Assembly: GCA_034434835.1 (NCBI GenBank)
Contig: DAOTXX010000078.1
Coordinates: forward strand, 1-64,000
Direction: 5' to 3'
Length of the DNA stretch: 64,000 bases
Origin: JBGLNJ01 sp034434835
Lineage (GTDB): Bacteria; Chloroflexota; Anaerolineae; Fen-1058
Part shown: one piece after another, positions 50,929-59,416 of the stretch
Position numbering within the stretch: the stretch's first letter is position 1
How the letters are laid out: every line of letters starts with the position of its first letter
Notes under the pieces: generated by a model
What the model saw: only the letters and a program-made list of their open reading frames with translations
Databases searched by the model: none
What the model was told of the DNA's origin: nothing
Made by a program: the position numbers and the translations under genes

Positions 50929-52773
50929 TTAGGGGTGGGTCTGCCGGTCAAAGGGCACCAACTGGATTTTGGCCTCGGCCACCCCCAGCGTCTCACCAAA
51001 TTCGCGCACAGCGGTCTGCAATATCCGGTCAATGTCTAAGGATTCGCGCATGCGGCTGGTGATTTGCGATGCTAACTGCTCGCGCGCGGCGCGGCGCTGG
51101 CTATCCTGATAGAGGCGAGCACTTTCCAACGCTTGTCCCAGTTGCTCGGCGAGTGCTTCTAGCAGCGCGATCTCTTCGGAATGTAACCCGCCCGGCCTTT
51201 GGGTATCCAGCACGGCAATGGCCTGACCGCGCACTTTGATCGGGATAGCCACGCGCTTCTCGGCGGCAGTGTCTGCATCTTGCCCGTCCGAAGCAGCCTG
51301 AATCGTCTGTCCGGCACGCAAGGCCTCTTCCATTTCGGGAGCCCAGGCGTCTGGAGCGCGCGCAATGCCCCGCTTGTCTCCACGATAACCCAGGTCGGGC
51401 TGTGCGCGGAGCAGGTTGGCCCAGCCCTTGAGACTCAGTTCGCCATAGGCGCGGCGCGCGCTTTCCAGGTTGGCCTGGCTTTCGGCGAATAGTTGCGCGT
51501 TGTCAAGCGCCACTGCCACCTGATCGGCCATGAGTTGCAGCACGGCGAGGGCAGCCTGGTCGAATGCGCCAGGCTGGTCGCTCTGCACCGTCAGTGCGCC
51601 CAGCACTCGCCCGCGCGAAAACAAGGGCAGCGCGGCTTCTGACCGCGTGTCCGGCAGTTCGGCTGTTGCCAGCCGCACGGCATCCTCGCCCACTTCCAGC
51701 GCGACGCGCGGCTGAGTGTTGGCGATGCACCAGCCGACCATAGAGCCTTCGCCAACGGGCAGACGGTGCCCCCGCGCCCGCAAAGCCTGGCCGGCTTCGC
51801 CAGTGCCGGCCTGCAAGACGGCCCACTGTTGACTGCTGTCCACCAAGAACAATCCAACATAGTAGAGCCTAAAGTGCTCGCGAATCAGCTCGACGACCTG
51901 GCGGGTCAGCTCGTCAACGTCAAGAATGGAGGCTGCTGCGCGACCTACCTCTGCCGAAGCGCGCATGTAGGCAGAACGGCGCTCCAGGTCCGCGGTGCGC
52001 TCGGCCACGCGCTGCTCCAGACCGCTGACCAGGTCGCGAATCTGCTCGGTCATGCCGTTGAAGGCAGAGGCGAGCTGCCCGACTTCGTCCTGGGAACGAA
52101 TCTGGACCCGCTGGCTGGCTGCGGCTCCCTTTTGTCCGATCTCTTGAACAGCGGCCAACAACTGCCCCAGCGGACGGGTGACCCAGACGGGAAGCATGAC
52201 AACGAGTAGAATGATCGCCAGCCCCAACGAAACCAGAGCCGCTGCGCCTGAAGAGAGAAGCAGGGCTTGGGTCCTTTGCGCGACCAGCTGGGTGGGCAGG
52301 CCCACCTTCACCGCCGCCACGTGCCGGTCACGGCTATCCCGCACCGGGATGGTGGCATCGAAATATCCTTCGCCGGGTTGAGGATAAACCTCGAGGACCT
52401 GCGCCACGGTGCCTTTGGCGGCGTCCAACAGCACCGGATCGGTGAGTCGTTGGCCGCGCTGGGTGGGGTCGTTGTGAAACAGAATCTTGCCCTCCGTGTC
52501 CACCACCATCGCATACGACACGTCTTGATACTCGGTGACGATCTCCTGGCATTGTTTTTCAAAGCCCGCTACTTCGTCCAGGAAGATGCCATATTTCAGC
52601 AGCCGGTCCAGTTGCAGCGCCAGGCTCTGCCCGATGACCAGCGTTCGAGATCGGAGAGCGTTCGAGTATTCACGCGTGATGATGTAGCTGCTGATGGTGG
52701 CATTGACCCCGATCGCCAGCAGCAGGCTGACGAGGGCAATCAGCACGATCTTGGTGCGTAACTTGAGATTCAT
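50929..52773 (-). CDS. Single-CACHE-like, HAMP, GAF sensor without output domain
   Basis: The 614-residue protein has a membrane helix (about 8-30) and an extracellular domain of about 135 residues (about 32-168; YAMVVDTEGKILFHNDPTQR, a CACHE/PAS-like beta scaffold). A second helix (about 172-196), HAMP (about 198-255), GAF1 (about 285-435, GEGSMVGWC type), a short GAF (about 445-560; YGELSLKGWANLLRA, then VAIPIKVRGQAIAVLD) and the tail from REQLASQITSRMRESLD follow. The extracellular domain is half the size of the neighbouring dCACHE domains. I prefer ATG 52773, with GGAGAGAG upstream; a GTG at 52788 is possible. Confidence 0.86.
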   Translation of the reverse strand: MNLKLRTKIVLIALVSLLLAIGVNATISSYIITREYSNALRSRTLVIGQSLALQLDRLLKYGIFLDEVAGFEKQCQEIVTEYQDVSYAMVVDTEGKILFHNDPTQRGQRLTDPVLLDAAKGTVAQVLEVYPQPGEGYFDATIPVRDSRDRHVAAVKVGLPTQLVAQRTQALLLSSGAAALVSLGLAIILLVVMLPVWVTRPLGQLLAAVQEIGQKGAAASQRVQIRSQDEVGQLASAFNGMTEQIRDLVSGLEQRVAERTADLERRSAYMRASAEVGRAAASILDVDELTRQVVELIREHFRLYYVGLFLVDSSQQWAVLQAGTGEAGQALRARGHRLPVGEGSMVGWCIANTQPRVALEVGEDAVRLATAELPDTRSEAALPLFSRGRVLGALTVQSDQPGAFDQAALAVLQLMADQVAVALDNAQLFAESQANLESARRAYGELSLKGWANLLRAQPDLGYRGDKRGIARAPDAWAPEMEEALRAGQTIQAASDGQDADTAAEKRVAIPIKVRGQAIAVLDTQRPGGLHSEEIALLEALAEQLGQALESARLYQDSQRRAAREQLASQITSRMRESLDIDRILQTAVREFGETLGVAEAKIQLVPFDRQTHP

Positions 52774-52876
52774 TGATCTCTCTCCCACACTATCCGATAT
52801 CGCAAGTCCGTCCGAGTATGTCCCACCTTTGCAAAGGCCCGAATACCTCTACAGAGGTGCGGAGTGACCCAGCCTC

Positions 52877-55075
52877 TTACGATTTATAAGCGACTTGCTC
52901 CTTGGAGGGAGGTGCCATACGAATCGTCACTTCCGGCAAGTCCAAAGACTGCACGATCTCTTGCACTGCGGTCTTGAGCACCGTGTCCATGTCCAACGAT
53001 TCGCGCACGCGAGCCGTGACCTCGCCGACGAGCCGCTCTCGCACGGCGCGGCGTTGCGTGTCCTGGTAGAGTCGTGCGCTCTCCAGTGCCACGCCCAACT
53101 GCTCGGCCAGTGTCTGTATCACTGCGATCTGATCAGGCGCCCATTCGCCAGAGCCGGCCGGTCGCTGTATATCCACCACCCCGATCACCTGGCCGCGCAC
53201 CTGGATGGGGAGGGCGAGCGCTGTGCCATCGCCTTCGGCCACGGCGAGTTGCCTCGCTTGTATGGCCTGTTTCATTTCCGGCTTCAATTCCTTATCGGCG
53301 GGCACAGTGCCTTTTTGATCGCTGACAAAACCCAACCCGGGTCGTGTTCTGAGCAACTGGCGCCAGGCCTGGCGGCTCAGTTCGCCATAGGCGCGCCGCT
53401 CGGCTTCCAGGCTCTCTTGCACTTGCTGGAACAGCCGCGCGTTGCTGATGGCCAGCGCGACCTGGTCGGCCAGGGTCTGCAAGACCGCCACATCTTCTTC
53501 ACTGAACGCCTGTGGAAAGGTGCTTTGCACGTCAAGGACGCCAATGATCTCGCCGCGCGCCCGCAGGGGCAAGGCCATCTCAGAGCGAGTGTCTGGCAGA
53601 TAGGGGTTCTGCAAAAAGACGCGATCGGCGCCGGTGTCCAGCGCGATGCGAGCTTGTCCGCTATGAGCGGTATAGCCGACGATGCCGCGTTCTTCCACGC
53701 GCAGCCGGTGCTTGCGTGCCAGCATCCGCTGACCGCCCTCGCTGGAGGCTGCCTGGAGTTCGGCCCACTCGCCCGAAGTGTCAATCAAAAAGATCCCGGC
53801 GTGGTAAAAACCAAATTGCTCGCTGATGAGATTCACGATGCGTGGAAGCAATTGCGCTGCATCGAGCGTCGCCGAAGCCTCACGCGCCACGCGCGCGGTC
53901 GCCTCCAGATAGCTGGAGCGCCGCGCCAGTTCGCGCGTGCGTTCTTCCACGCGCTGTTCCAGACCACTGATCAGGTTGCGGAGCTGCTGGGTCATGCTGT
54001 TGAACGCCGAGGCCAGGCTGGCGACCTCGCGCGGGCCGCTGACGGCCGCCTGCAACTCGATCTCGCCGCGGGCGATGCGGGTCGCGGTCCCGGTCAGATT
54101 GACCAGCGGCACCGCCAATCGGCGCGCCACGACCACCCCCAGCAGGCCGGCCAAGGCTGCCAGAGTCAACGTGATCCCGAGAGAGGCTGCGGCGACCCGG
54201 ATAGCCTCCCGGTAAGCCTCTTGCCAGGGCAACTCGGTCACGACGGCCCAATCGGGTGTTCCCAGAGGGATATAGGACCCGACTACCGTGGTGCCCTTGA
54301 TGCCCGAGTAGATACTCGCCTCGGTCGGCCGAGCTGTGGCGGGACGGCGGATGAACTCACCGACTGTTTTCAGGTGTCCCACGTTTTCGCCCCTCAATAC
54401 CCGGGCAGTATCGCTGAAGGCGATCAGATTGCCTTGTCGATCTACCACGTAAGCCAGGCCTGTCTCGCCGACCTTGAGGCGATCGATCAAGTCCCACAAG
54501 TCCACCTTCAGGTTCACTTCGGCGGCGAGTATCCCCTGAAACTCTCTCAAGGGATTGGTGGCGGGAACCGCCATGACGATCAACGGCTCGCTGGTGATAG
54601 GGTCAATGTAGACTGGGCTGATGTATCTTTCCCCCTTGCGGAGTTGAGCCAGGGTGTCACTGGGGAGTCGTTCGGCGAGTCGTCCCGACGCGGTTTGTGA
54701 GAGACGGGAGGCCTTGACCAATTCCTGGCCCTGGGCATTCAACAATACCAACTGGCGAATGGCAGGCTGAGGCCCCAACAGGCTCTCGATGATCTGTTTC
54801 TGGGCTTCGGGGGAGGCCGTGACTGGATTGGCCAGCCGGGCGGTGGTGTCCAACACACTGAACTTGTCCTGGATGAAGCTGGCGACGGTGCGGGCAGCAT
54901 CTTGAGCGATGAGTTGCTGCTGACCGGCGATGGTCTCTTGTTGGGCCTGGAGATTCGAGAGCACTTGCAAGCCGCTGGAAATCAAGAGCATCACCACGCT
55001 CAAGACCACGAAAGCAATGGCCAGCGTCGCGGTCAGACTCCGCGCCGTTTGGGGTTGCCTGGTTTTATCCTTCAT
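52877..55075 (-). CDS. dCACHE-HAMP-GAF sensor without output domain
   Basis: The 732-residue protein has a membrane helix (about 14-38) and an extracellular dCACHE domain (about 40-292; RYISPVYIDPITSEPLIVMA, YVVDRQGNLIAFSD), unlike the other dCACHE pair in wording, so probably another ligand. A second helix (about 295-318), HAMP (about 320-372), the coil LEQRVEERTRELARRSSYLE and GAF1 (about 400-550, ERGIVGYT type with an altered ALDTGADRVFLQNP) follow. A short GAF (about 560-675) and the tail from RERLVGEVTARVRESLD close it. It is the first sensor gene downstream of the two substrate-binding lipoprotein genes, from which a 290-bp gap with an R1 repeat separates it. Confidence 0.87.
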   Translation of the reverse strand: MKDKTRQPQTARSLTATLAIAFVVLSVVMLLISSGLQVLSNLQAQQETIAGQQQLIAQDAARTVASFIQDKFSVLDTTARLANPVTASPEAQKQIIESLLGPQPAIRQLVLLNAQGQELVKASRLSQTASGRLAERLPSDTLAQLRKGERYISPVYIDPITSEPLIVMAVPATNPLREFQGILAAEVNLKVDLWDLIDRLKVGETGLAYVVDRQGNLIAFSDTARVLRGENVGHLKTVGEFIRRPATARPTEASIYSGIKGTTVVGSYIPLGTPDWAVVTELPWQEAYREAIRVAAASLGITLTLAALAGLLGVVVARRLAVPLVNLTGTATRIARGEIELQAAVSGPREVASLASAFNSMTQQLRNLISGLEQRVEERTRELARRSSYLEATARVAREASATLDAAQLLPRIVNLISEQFGFYHAGIFLIDTSGEWAELQAASSEGGQRMLARKHRLRVEERGIVGYTAHSGQARIALDTGADRVFLQNPYLPDTRSEMALPLRARGEIIGVLDVQSTFPQAFSEEDVAVLQTLADQVALAISNARLFQQVQESLEAERRAYGELSRQAWRQLLRTRPGLGFVSDQKGTVPADKELKPEMKQAIQARQLAVAEGDGTALALPIQVRGQVIGVVDIQRPAGSGEWAPDQIAVIQTLAEQLGVALESARLYQDTQRRAVRERLVGEVTARVRESLDMDTVLKTAVQEIVQSLDLPEVTIRMAPPSKEQVAYKS

Positions 55076-55196
55076 AGCCTTCTCACCTTATCTGTGTGTC
55101 GGTCAGAAACACTGGCCTGTCTCCGCGCTTGTCGCTTCTATACGGTCAACGGTCGTAAACTTTCACTCTGTCTGCAGGCATTTGGACGTTGTACAC

Positions 55197-55296
55197 TGTC
55201 ATTGCGAGCGCCCGAACCCCCTGACGGGGGCAGGTGGCGCGAAGCAATCTCTTTTGCTCGCTGGAGATTGCTTCGGCCTTCGGCCTCGCAATGACA
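55197..55296. repeat. Dispersed inverted repeat, family R1, copy 4
   Basis: Outer arms TGTCATTGCGAG (55197-55208) and CTCGCAATGACA (55285-55296), and inner arms CGAAGCAATCTC (55240-55251) and GAGATTGCTTCG (55264-55275), are all perfect inverts. This is the cleanest copy in the window. It lies in the gap between the second lipoprotein gene and the dCACHE sensor. Confidence 0.8.
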
Positions 55297-55365
55297 AAAT
55301 GAAACTTGGCCGCGCCGAGTATAGGAACTTGGCCCGAGAAAACGGGTTTCTGGCGCCACCATTTG

Positions 55366-56385
55366 CTAACGAATGACCTCATTTGCCTGCCTCAACAAGC
55401 CTTCCGGTACCTTAATCCCCAGGTCTTGCGCCACCTTGTAATTGATCTGAAAATAACTCTCGGCTGAGACGACCGGGATGGTGCCGGCCGGGGTGCCTTT
55501 AAAGATTTTGTCAATCAGGGGCGCAGCCTGCTTGCCCACAGCAACGTTTTCCACGTTCACGCCAAAGATAGAGCCATAGCCTCCTGCCTCCATCAAGGCT
55601 CCGCCAATCGGCATCTTGCGCTCATAGGCGAATTTGCCCATGACGGCAAAAGCATCCGGCGTCACGGCCAGAGGCTCGGCAACAAACAGGATTGCATCAA
55701 AGCCGACATCCGCCGATTTGGCGCGCGTCTGCAACGCGGCCTCAAGTTCTGCCGCATTGTTGGCAGGAAGCTCGACCAACGTTATGCCCGCGGCGGCTGC
55801 CACCGGGCGCAAGGCTTCTAGCTGGGAGGTCACAATCGGGTAACCTTTCTGATAGGGGATCAACATTCGCCTGGCCTGGGGGGCCAACTCGCGCATGACC
55901 TCAAAACGCTTGACGGCGAGGTCCGGGCCGGGGTAGCGTACGCCGGTGATGTTCCCGCCGGGTTCGCGCACACTGTTGATCAGGCCCATCCCTTCTACTT
56001 GGGCAAAGGCAAACACCACCGGGATGCTCGTTCCTTGCGTGGCTGCCTTGGCCTCTAAGGATGCTTCGGTGGGAAACACGAAAATCACATCCACCTTATC
56101 GGTCACGAATTTCTTGAGGATGCGCTTGTAGGCGTCCATGTCAAAGTTTGTTTTCTGCACGTCATAGATGATATTCTTGCCCTCGATATAGCCCAGCTCA
56201 GTCATTTTGGTCTTGAGGCCATCTGTGATATTGGCGACAAAGTCCAGGCCCGATAGAACGCCCACCCGATACACCCTGGGCTTTTGGGCGCCACAGCCGC
56301 TCAGGAGCAGAGCAACTACGACCGCCCAGACGAGGGTGGCCCACCCCTTGGGTGTTCTGTTCCGAGAATCATGATGGCTTGACAT
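55366..56385 (-). CDS. ABC_sub_bind-family substrate-binding lipoprotein
   Basis: The 339-residue protein has a signal peptide and lipobox, LLLSGC, with lipidated C31. The mature part is a two-lobed type I periplasmic-binding fold of the ABC_sub_bind (TrpX/YtrB-like) family: MTELGYIEGKNIIYDVQ, PVVFAFAQVEGMGL, SVREPGGNITGVRYPG, FDAILFVAEPL and GTPAGTIPVVSAESYFQINY. Members usually work with an ABC permease and ATPase and bind aromatic amino acids or other small molecules. No permease or ATPase gene is here, so it may present its ligand to a neighbouring membrane sensor instead; that is inference. AGGAG lies 6 nt before ATG 56385. It is a clear paralogue of the next gene upstream. Confidence 0.88.
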   Translation of the reverse strand: MSSHHDSRNRTPKGWATLVWAVVVALLLSGCGAQKPRVYRVGVLSGLDFVANITDGLKTKMTELGYIEGKNIIYDVQKTNFDMDAYKRILKKFVTDKVDVIFVFPTEASLEAKAATQGTSIPVVFAFAQVEGMGLINSVREPGGNITGVRYPGPDLAVKRFEVMRELAPQARRMLIPYQKGYPIVTSQLEALRPVAAAAGITLVELPANNAAELEAALQTRAKSADVGFDAILFVAEPLAVTPDAFAVMGKFAYERKMPIGGALMEAGGYGSIFGVNVENVAVGKQAAPLIDKIFKGTPAGTIPVVSAESYFQINYKVAQDLGIKVPEGLLRQANEVIR

Positions 56386-56479
56386 TTTTCTCCTGCCTCG
56401 AATCTTGTTTTGATTTGATAGTTCATCCGTTCAGAGTATCCTTGACCGGCTGGGTTTTTGAGACCTGCCAGATCTGGCG

Positions 56480-57502
56480 CTAGCGAATGATCGTCGCGGC
56501 CATGTTCAGCAGACCTTGCGGCACGGTCAGCCCCAGGTCTTGAGTCACTTTATAATTGATCCACAGATCCTGCTCAGGGGTGATGACCGGGATGGTGCCG
56601 GCCGGGGTGCCTTTGAGAATTTTGTCGGCCAGAGGCGCGGCCAGTTGGCCCACTTTGAAAAGGTCGTTCGCGTTCCCGAAAACAGCCCCCTGTTCCACAG
56701 TATAGAGAAAACTGCCGGCAATCGGTACCTTGTGCTTCGCCGCGAATTGGCTGATCACTGCCCAGCCGTCGGGCGAGTGGTTGAGAATGTCCGGCATGAG
56801 GATGATGGCATCCAGGCCGAGATCCGCCGATTTGGCCCGCGCCGCCAGATCGGCCTCGAGTTCTTGGACGGTGGTGGCAGGGACCTCAACTAGCTTGACC
56901 CCTCTGGAAGATGCCAACGGGCGCAAGGTCTCTAGCGCCGGGGCGGTATTGGGATAGTTCTTGTCGTAGCCTATCCAGACTCGTTTGACCTTGGGGGCGA
57001 TCTCGAGCAAGATCTCTAAACGCTTGCTGATCTGTTCTGGGCCGGGGAAACGCACGCCGGTGATGTTGCCGCCGGGCTCGCGCACGCTTTTGACCAGGGT
57101 GGACCCTTCCAGGCCAGCGTAGGCAAACACCACGGGAATGTTCGTCCCTTGGGCCGCTGCCTTGGCCGCCACACTTGGCTCAGTGGGGATCGCAAAGATC
57201 AAGTCCACCTTGTCGTCTACCAGTTTCTTGGCGATGCGTTGTTCTTCGGCAGAGTCCGCGCCCAGGTTCTGCAAGTCGTAAGCAATGTTTTTGCCCTCGA
57301 CGTACCCCAGCTCGGTCAGTTTGGCCTTAAAGCCCTCCACGACCGGGAGAAAAGCCGCTGAGCCATTTAGAATCCCTACCCGATACACCTTGGGCTTTTG
57401 GGCGCCACCACACCCGCTCAACAGCAGGCTCACGATCATGATCCCGACAAAGACAGTCCATCCTTTCCGAGTCTTGTTCTGAGAACGTTTATGGCCTAAC
57501 AT
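56480..57502 (-). CDS. ABC_sub_bind-family substrate-binding lipoprotein
   Basis: This 340-residue paralogue of the neighbouring lipoprotein has the same signal peptide layout (LLLSGC, C31) and the same landmarks: LTELGYVEGKNIAYDLQ, SVREPGGNITGVRFPG and GTPAGTIPVITPEQDLWINY. Pocket-region words differ (for example DAIILMPDILNHS against DAILFVAEPLAVT), so the ligands may differ. ATG 57502 has AAAGGA 7 nt upstream. The 216-bp leader in front contains an array of AACGAAT words and is AT-rich, unlike the tight junctions elsewhere, so the pair may have its own promoter. A GCCAGATCTGGC palindrome begins the coding end (56467-56478). Confidence 0.88.
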   Translation of the reverse strand: MLGHKRSQNKTRKGWTVFVGIMIVSLLLSGCGGAQKPKVYRVGILNGSAAFLPVVEGFKAKLTELGYVEGKNIAYDLQNLGADSAEEQRIAKKLVDDKVDLIFAIPTEPSVAAKAAAQGTNIPVVFAYAGLEGSTLVKSVREPGGNITGVRFPGPEQISKRLEILLEIAPKVKRVWIGYDKNYPNTAPALETLRPLASSRGVKLVEVPATTVQELEADLAARAKSADLGLDAIILMPDILNHSPDGWAVISQFAAKHKVPIAGSFLYTVEQGAVFGNANDLFKVGQLAAPLADKILKGTPAGTIPVITPEQDLWINYKVTQDLGLTVPQGLLNMAATIIR

Positions 57503-57550
57503 GTTTATTCCTTTCTAGAGAGATTGAGAAAACGATCTAGAAATTGTGTC

Positions 57551-57618
57551 AACGAATTTCAAACGAATCAACGAATAGCAGGACATATACGATTCGCTTA
57601 TTCGTTACCTATTCGTTG
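57551..57618 (-). promoter_or_regulatory. Cluster of AACGAAT/ATTCGTT words upstream of the lipoprotein pair
   Basis: AACGAAT occurs at 57551, 57562 and 57570, and its complement ATTCGTT at 57600 and 57611. CAACGAATAG (57569-57578) and CTATTCGTTG (57609-57618) form a perfect 10-bp inverted pair. The position and AT-richness suggest an operator/promoter region for the lipoprotein genes. No clear -35/-10 pair could be assigned. Confidence 0.4.
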
Positions 57619-57718
57619 ACGAGTGATTTCTAAAAGCAAACCTTAACTCTATAATTGATTTCAGCGAAACTATCTTGGACATGCGAATCATCCGACCAAG
57701 CATTGCACCCCCGCTTTT

Positions 57719-59416
57719 TCACGGGGCCTCTTGCCGTATGGCTTCTTCCGACGCCAACTGCACCACGACTTGTTGCATGCCAAGCGACTGGCGAATCTGT
57801 TCAGCCGCCGTCTTGAGCACGGTCTCTATGTCCAGAGATTCTCTCATGCGCGCTGTGACCTGACCGATGAGTTGCTCCTGCGCCGCGCGGCGTTGGGTAT
57901 CCTGGTACAAGCGGGCGCTTTCCAGCGCCACGCCCAACTGCTCGGTCAATGTCTCAACCAACGATATCTCTTCACGCGTCCAGGCGCCCTGCGGCTTGCG
58001 CGCCTCGATCATGCCAATGGCCTGACCGCGCACCTGGATTGGCACGGCCAGGCGATTGGCGCTGCTGTCACTTTGGACGGCTTGCCCGGTCCGCAGAGCT
58101 ATCTGCATCGCGGGTCGCAACTCGGCGGTCTGTGCCAGGCCGCTGCGGTTTCTGATAAAGCCCAAGTTGAGCTGTGTGCGGAGCAATTCGCTCCATGCCT
58201 CCCGGCTCAATTCTCCACGGGCCTGGCGTTCCGCCTCCAGGCTCTCTTGAGCCTGCTGGAAAAGTCGCGCGTTGTCCAGGCTGATTGCCAGTTGACTCGC
58301 CAACATCCGCAAGGTTTCGAGCTTCTCTTGCGACGGCGGTGATTCGCTGCTGAACTGAAGGTCCAGCACACCGATCGTCTTGCCTCGCACTTGCAGCGGT
58401 AGAGCGATGCGCCACCGGGCCTGGAGCAGGGGGCTGATCGAGCCCGGGGCGACGGAGGCGAGTTTGCCTATTGCGCCCCGAAGGGCCTGGCTCACCGGAT
58501 CATCGGAGCTAACCTGCACCTGGTAACCTTGCTGAACCATCTTTTGTCCTGCTTCGGAAGAGGCAGCGCGAAGGACGGCAAACGCTTCTTGAGCCTCCCA
58601 CAAGAACAGCCCGGCGTGATAGATATCGAGTCGCTCGGCGACCAGATGGACAAATCGTTCCATGATGCTTTGCTCATCGGTCAGGGACGAGATTTGCCCC
58701 ATCACTTGAGCCGCGATGGTAAGCAGCTCGGTTCTTTCGGCCAGGAGCACGTTTGTCTTTTCCAGTTCCGTGGCTCGCTCTTGCAGCAGTTGGGTGGTCT
58801 GGGCCAGTTCGGCGGCCTGGGCGTGTTCAGCGTCCAAGATATGCTCCTGGAATCGCATAAACCGCCAGAGCAACACCATGAAGAGGGCCATCGCCACCGC
58901 CATGACGGCTCCCACGGCCAGCCACTCTTCCAACGCCAAGGGGTTGTCAGAGTGAATCAACCATGGGCCTAACCGGCCCAGATGAGCCAAGCTGGCAAAG
59001 ACGGCATAGGTGGCTAGGCTGAGGGCTGTCATCACCAGACCCGATCGCGCGCCGACCAGGATCACAGCTAACACCGGCAAGGCCAAGAGGTACGTTCGTC
59101 CGTCTCCTGCCAGGCCTCCTCGCGCCAATGCCAGTGTCCCGACGGCATAGCCCACCAGCAGGAAAGCCCATGCCCGCACGCGGGTATCGAGGCGGCGCAG
59201 GAGAGTCAGGGCCGCTATCAGCAAGTAGCACAGCGCGAAAGCAGCTACGGCTGGCCATTGTCCAGATATCTGAGTGGCCTGGACAAAGACGTAACCCAGC
59301 ACGGGTAGAATAGCAATGGCGGTGATCGTCAGCAGGACGTTCAGCACGCTGGTGCGCCAGGCCTGGAACTGTGGAGTGCTTTTGCTAGTCATGTGCCCAA
59401 GTGTCTCTGTTTTCAT
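57719..59416 (-). CDS. Six-TM GAF sensor, no output domain
   Basis: This 565-residue protein has about six membrane helices (residues 22-190), a coil with LLQERATELEKTNVLLAERTELL (about 205-230) and GAF1 (about 232-390). GAF1 is the most diverged of the set: it has lost the ALDVG block and replaced the pocket region with DDPVSQALRGAIGKLASVAP. The short second GAF (about 400-510; RGELSREAWSELLRT, then LAVPIQVRGQAIGMIEARK) and the tail from QEQLIGQVTARMRESLD are standard. Its ATG overlaps the previous stop (ATGA at 59413-59416), so it is coupled to the sensor before it. It is the last sensor before the lipoprotein pair, which could act as its extracytoplasmic partner. Confidence 0.86.
   Translation of the reverse strand: MKTETLGHMTSKSTPQFQAWRTSVLNVLLTITAIAILPVLGYVFVQATQISGQWPAVAAFALCYLLIAALTLLRRLDTRVRAWAFLLVGYAVGTLALARGGLAGDGRTYLLALPVLAVILVGARSGLVMTALSLATYAVFASLAHLGRLGPWLIHSDNPLALEEWLAVGAVMAVAMALFMVLLWRFMRFQEHILDAEHAQAAELAQTTQLLQERATELEKTNVLLAERTELLTIAAQVMGQISSLTDEQSIMERFVHLVAERLDIYHAGLFLWEAQEAFAVLRAASSEAGQKMVQQGYQVQVSSDDPVSQALRGAIGKLASVAPGSISPLLQARWRIALPLQVRGKTIGVLDLQFSSESPPSQEKLETLRMLASQLAISLDNARLFQQAQESLEAERQARGELSREAWSELLRTQLNLGFIRNRSGLAQTAELRPAMQIALRTGQAVQSDSSANRLAVPIQVRGQAIGMIEARKPQGAWTREEISLVETLTEQLGVALESARLYQDTQRRAAQEQLIGQVTARMRESLDIETVLKTAAEQIRQSLGMQQVVVQLASEEAIRQEAP

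Noticed and set aside
52895..54700. A 601-codon open frame on the plus strand, opposite the dCACHE sensor
   Set aside because: It is the antisense shadow of a well-supported GAF sensor in high-GC DNA. The translation has no recognisable domain, and similar shadows occur opposite most sensors.
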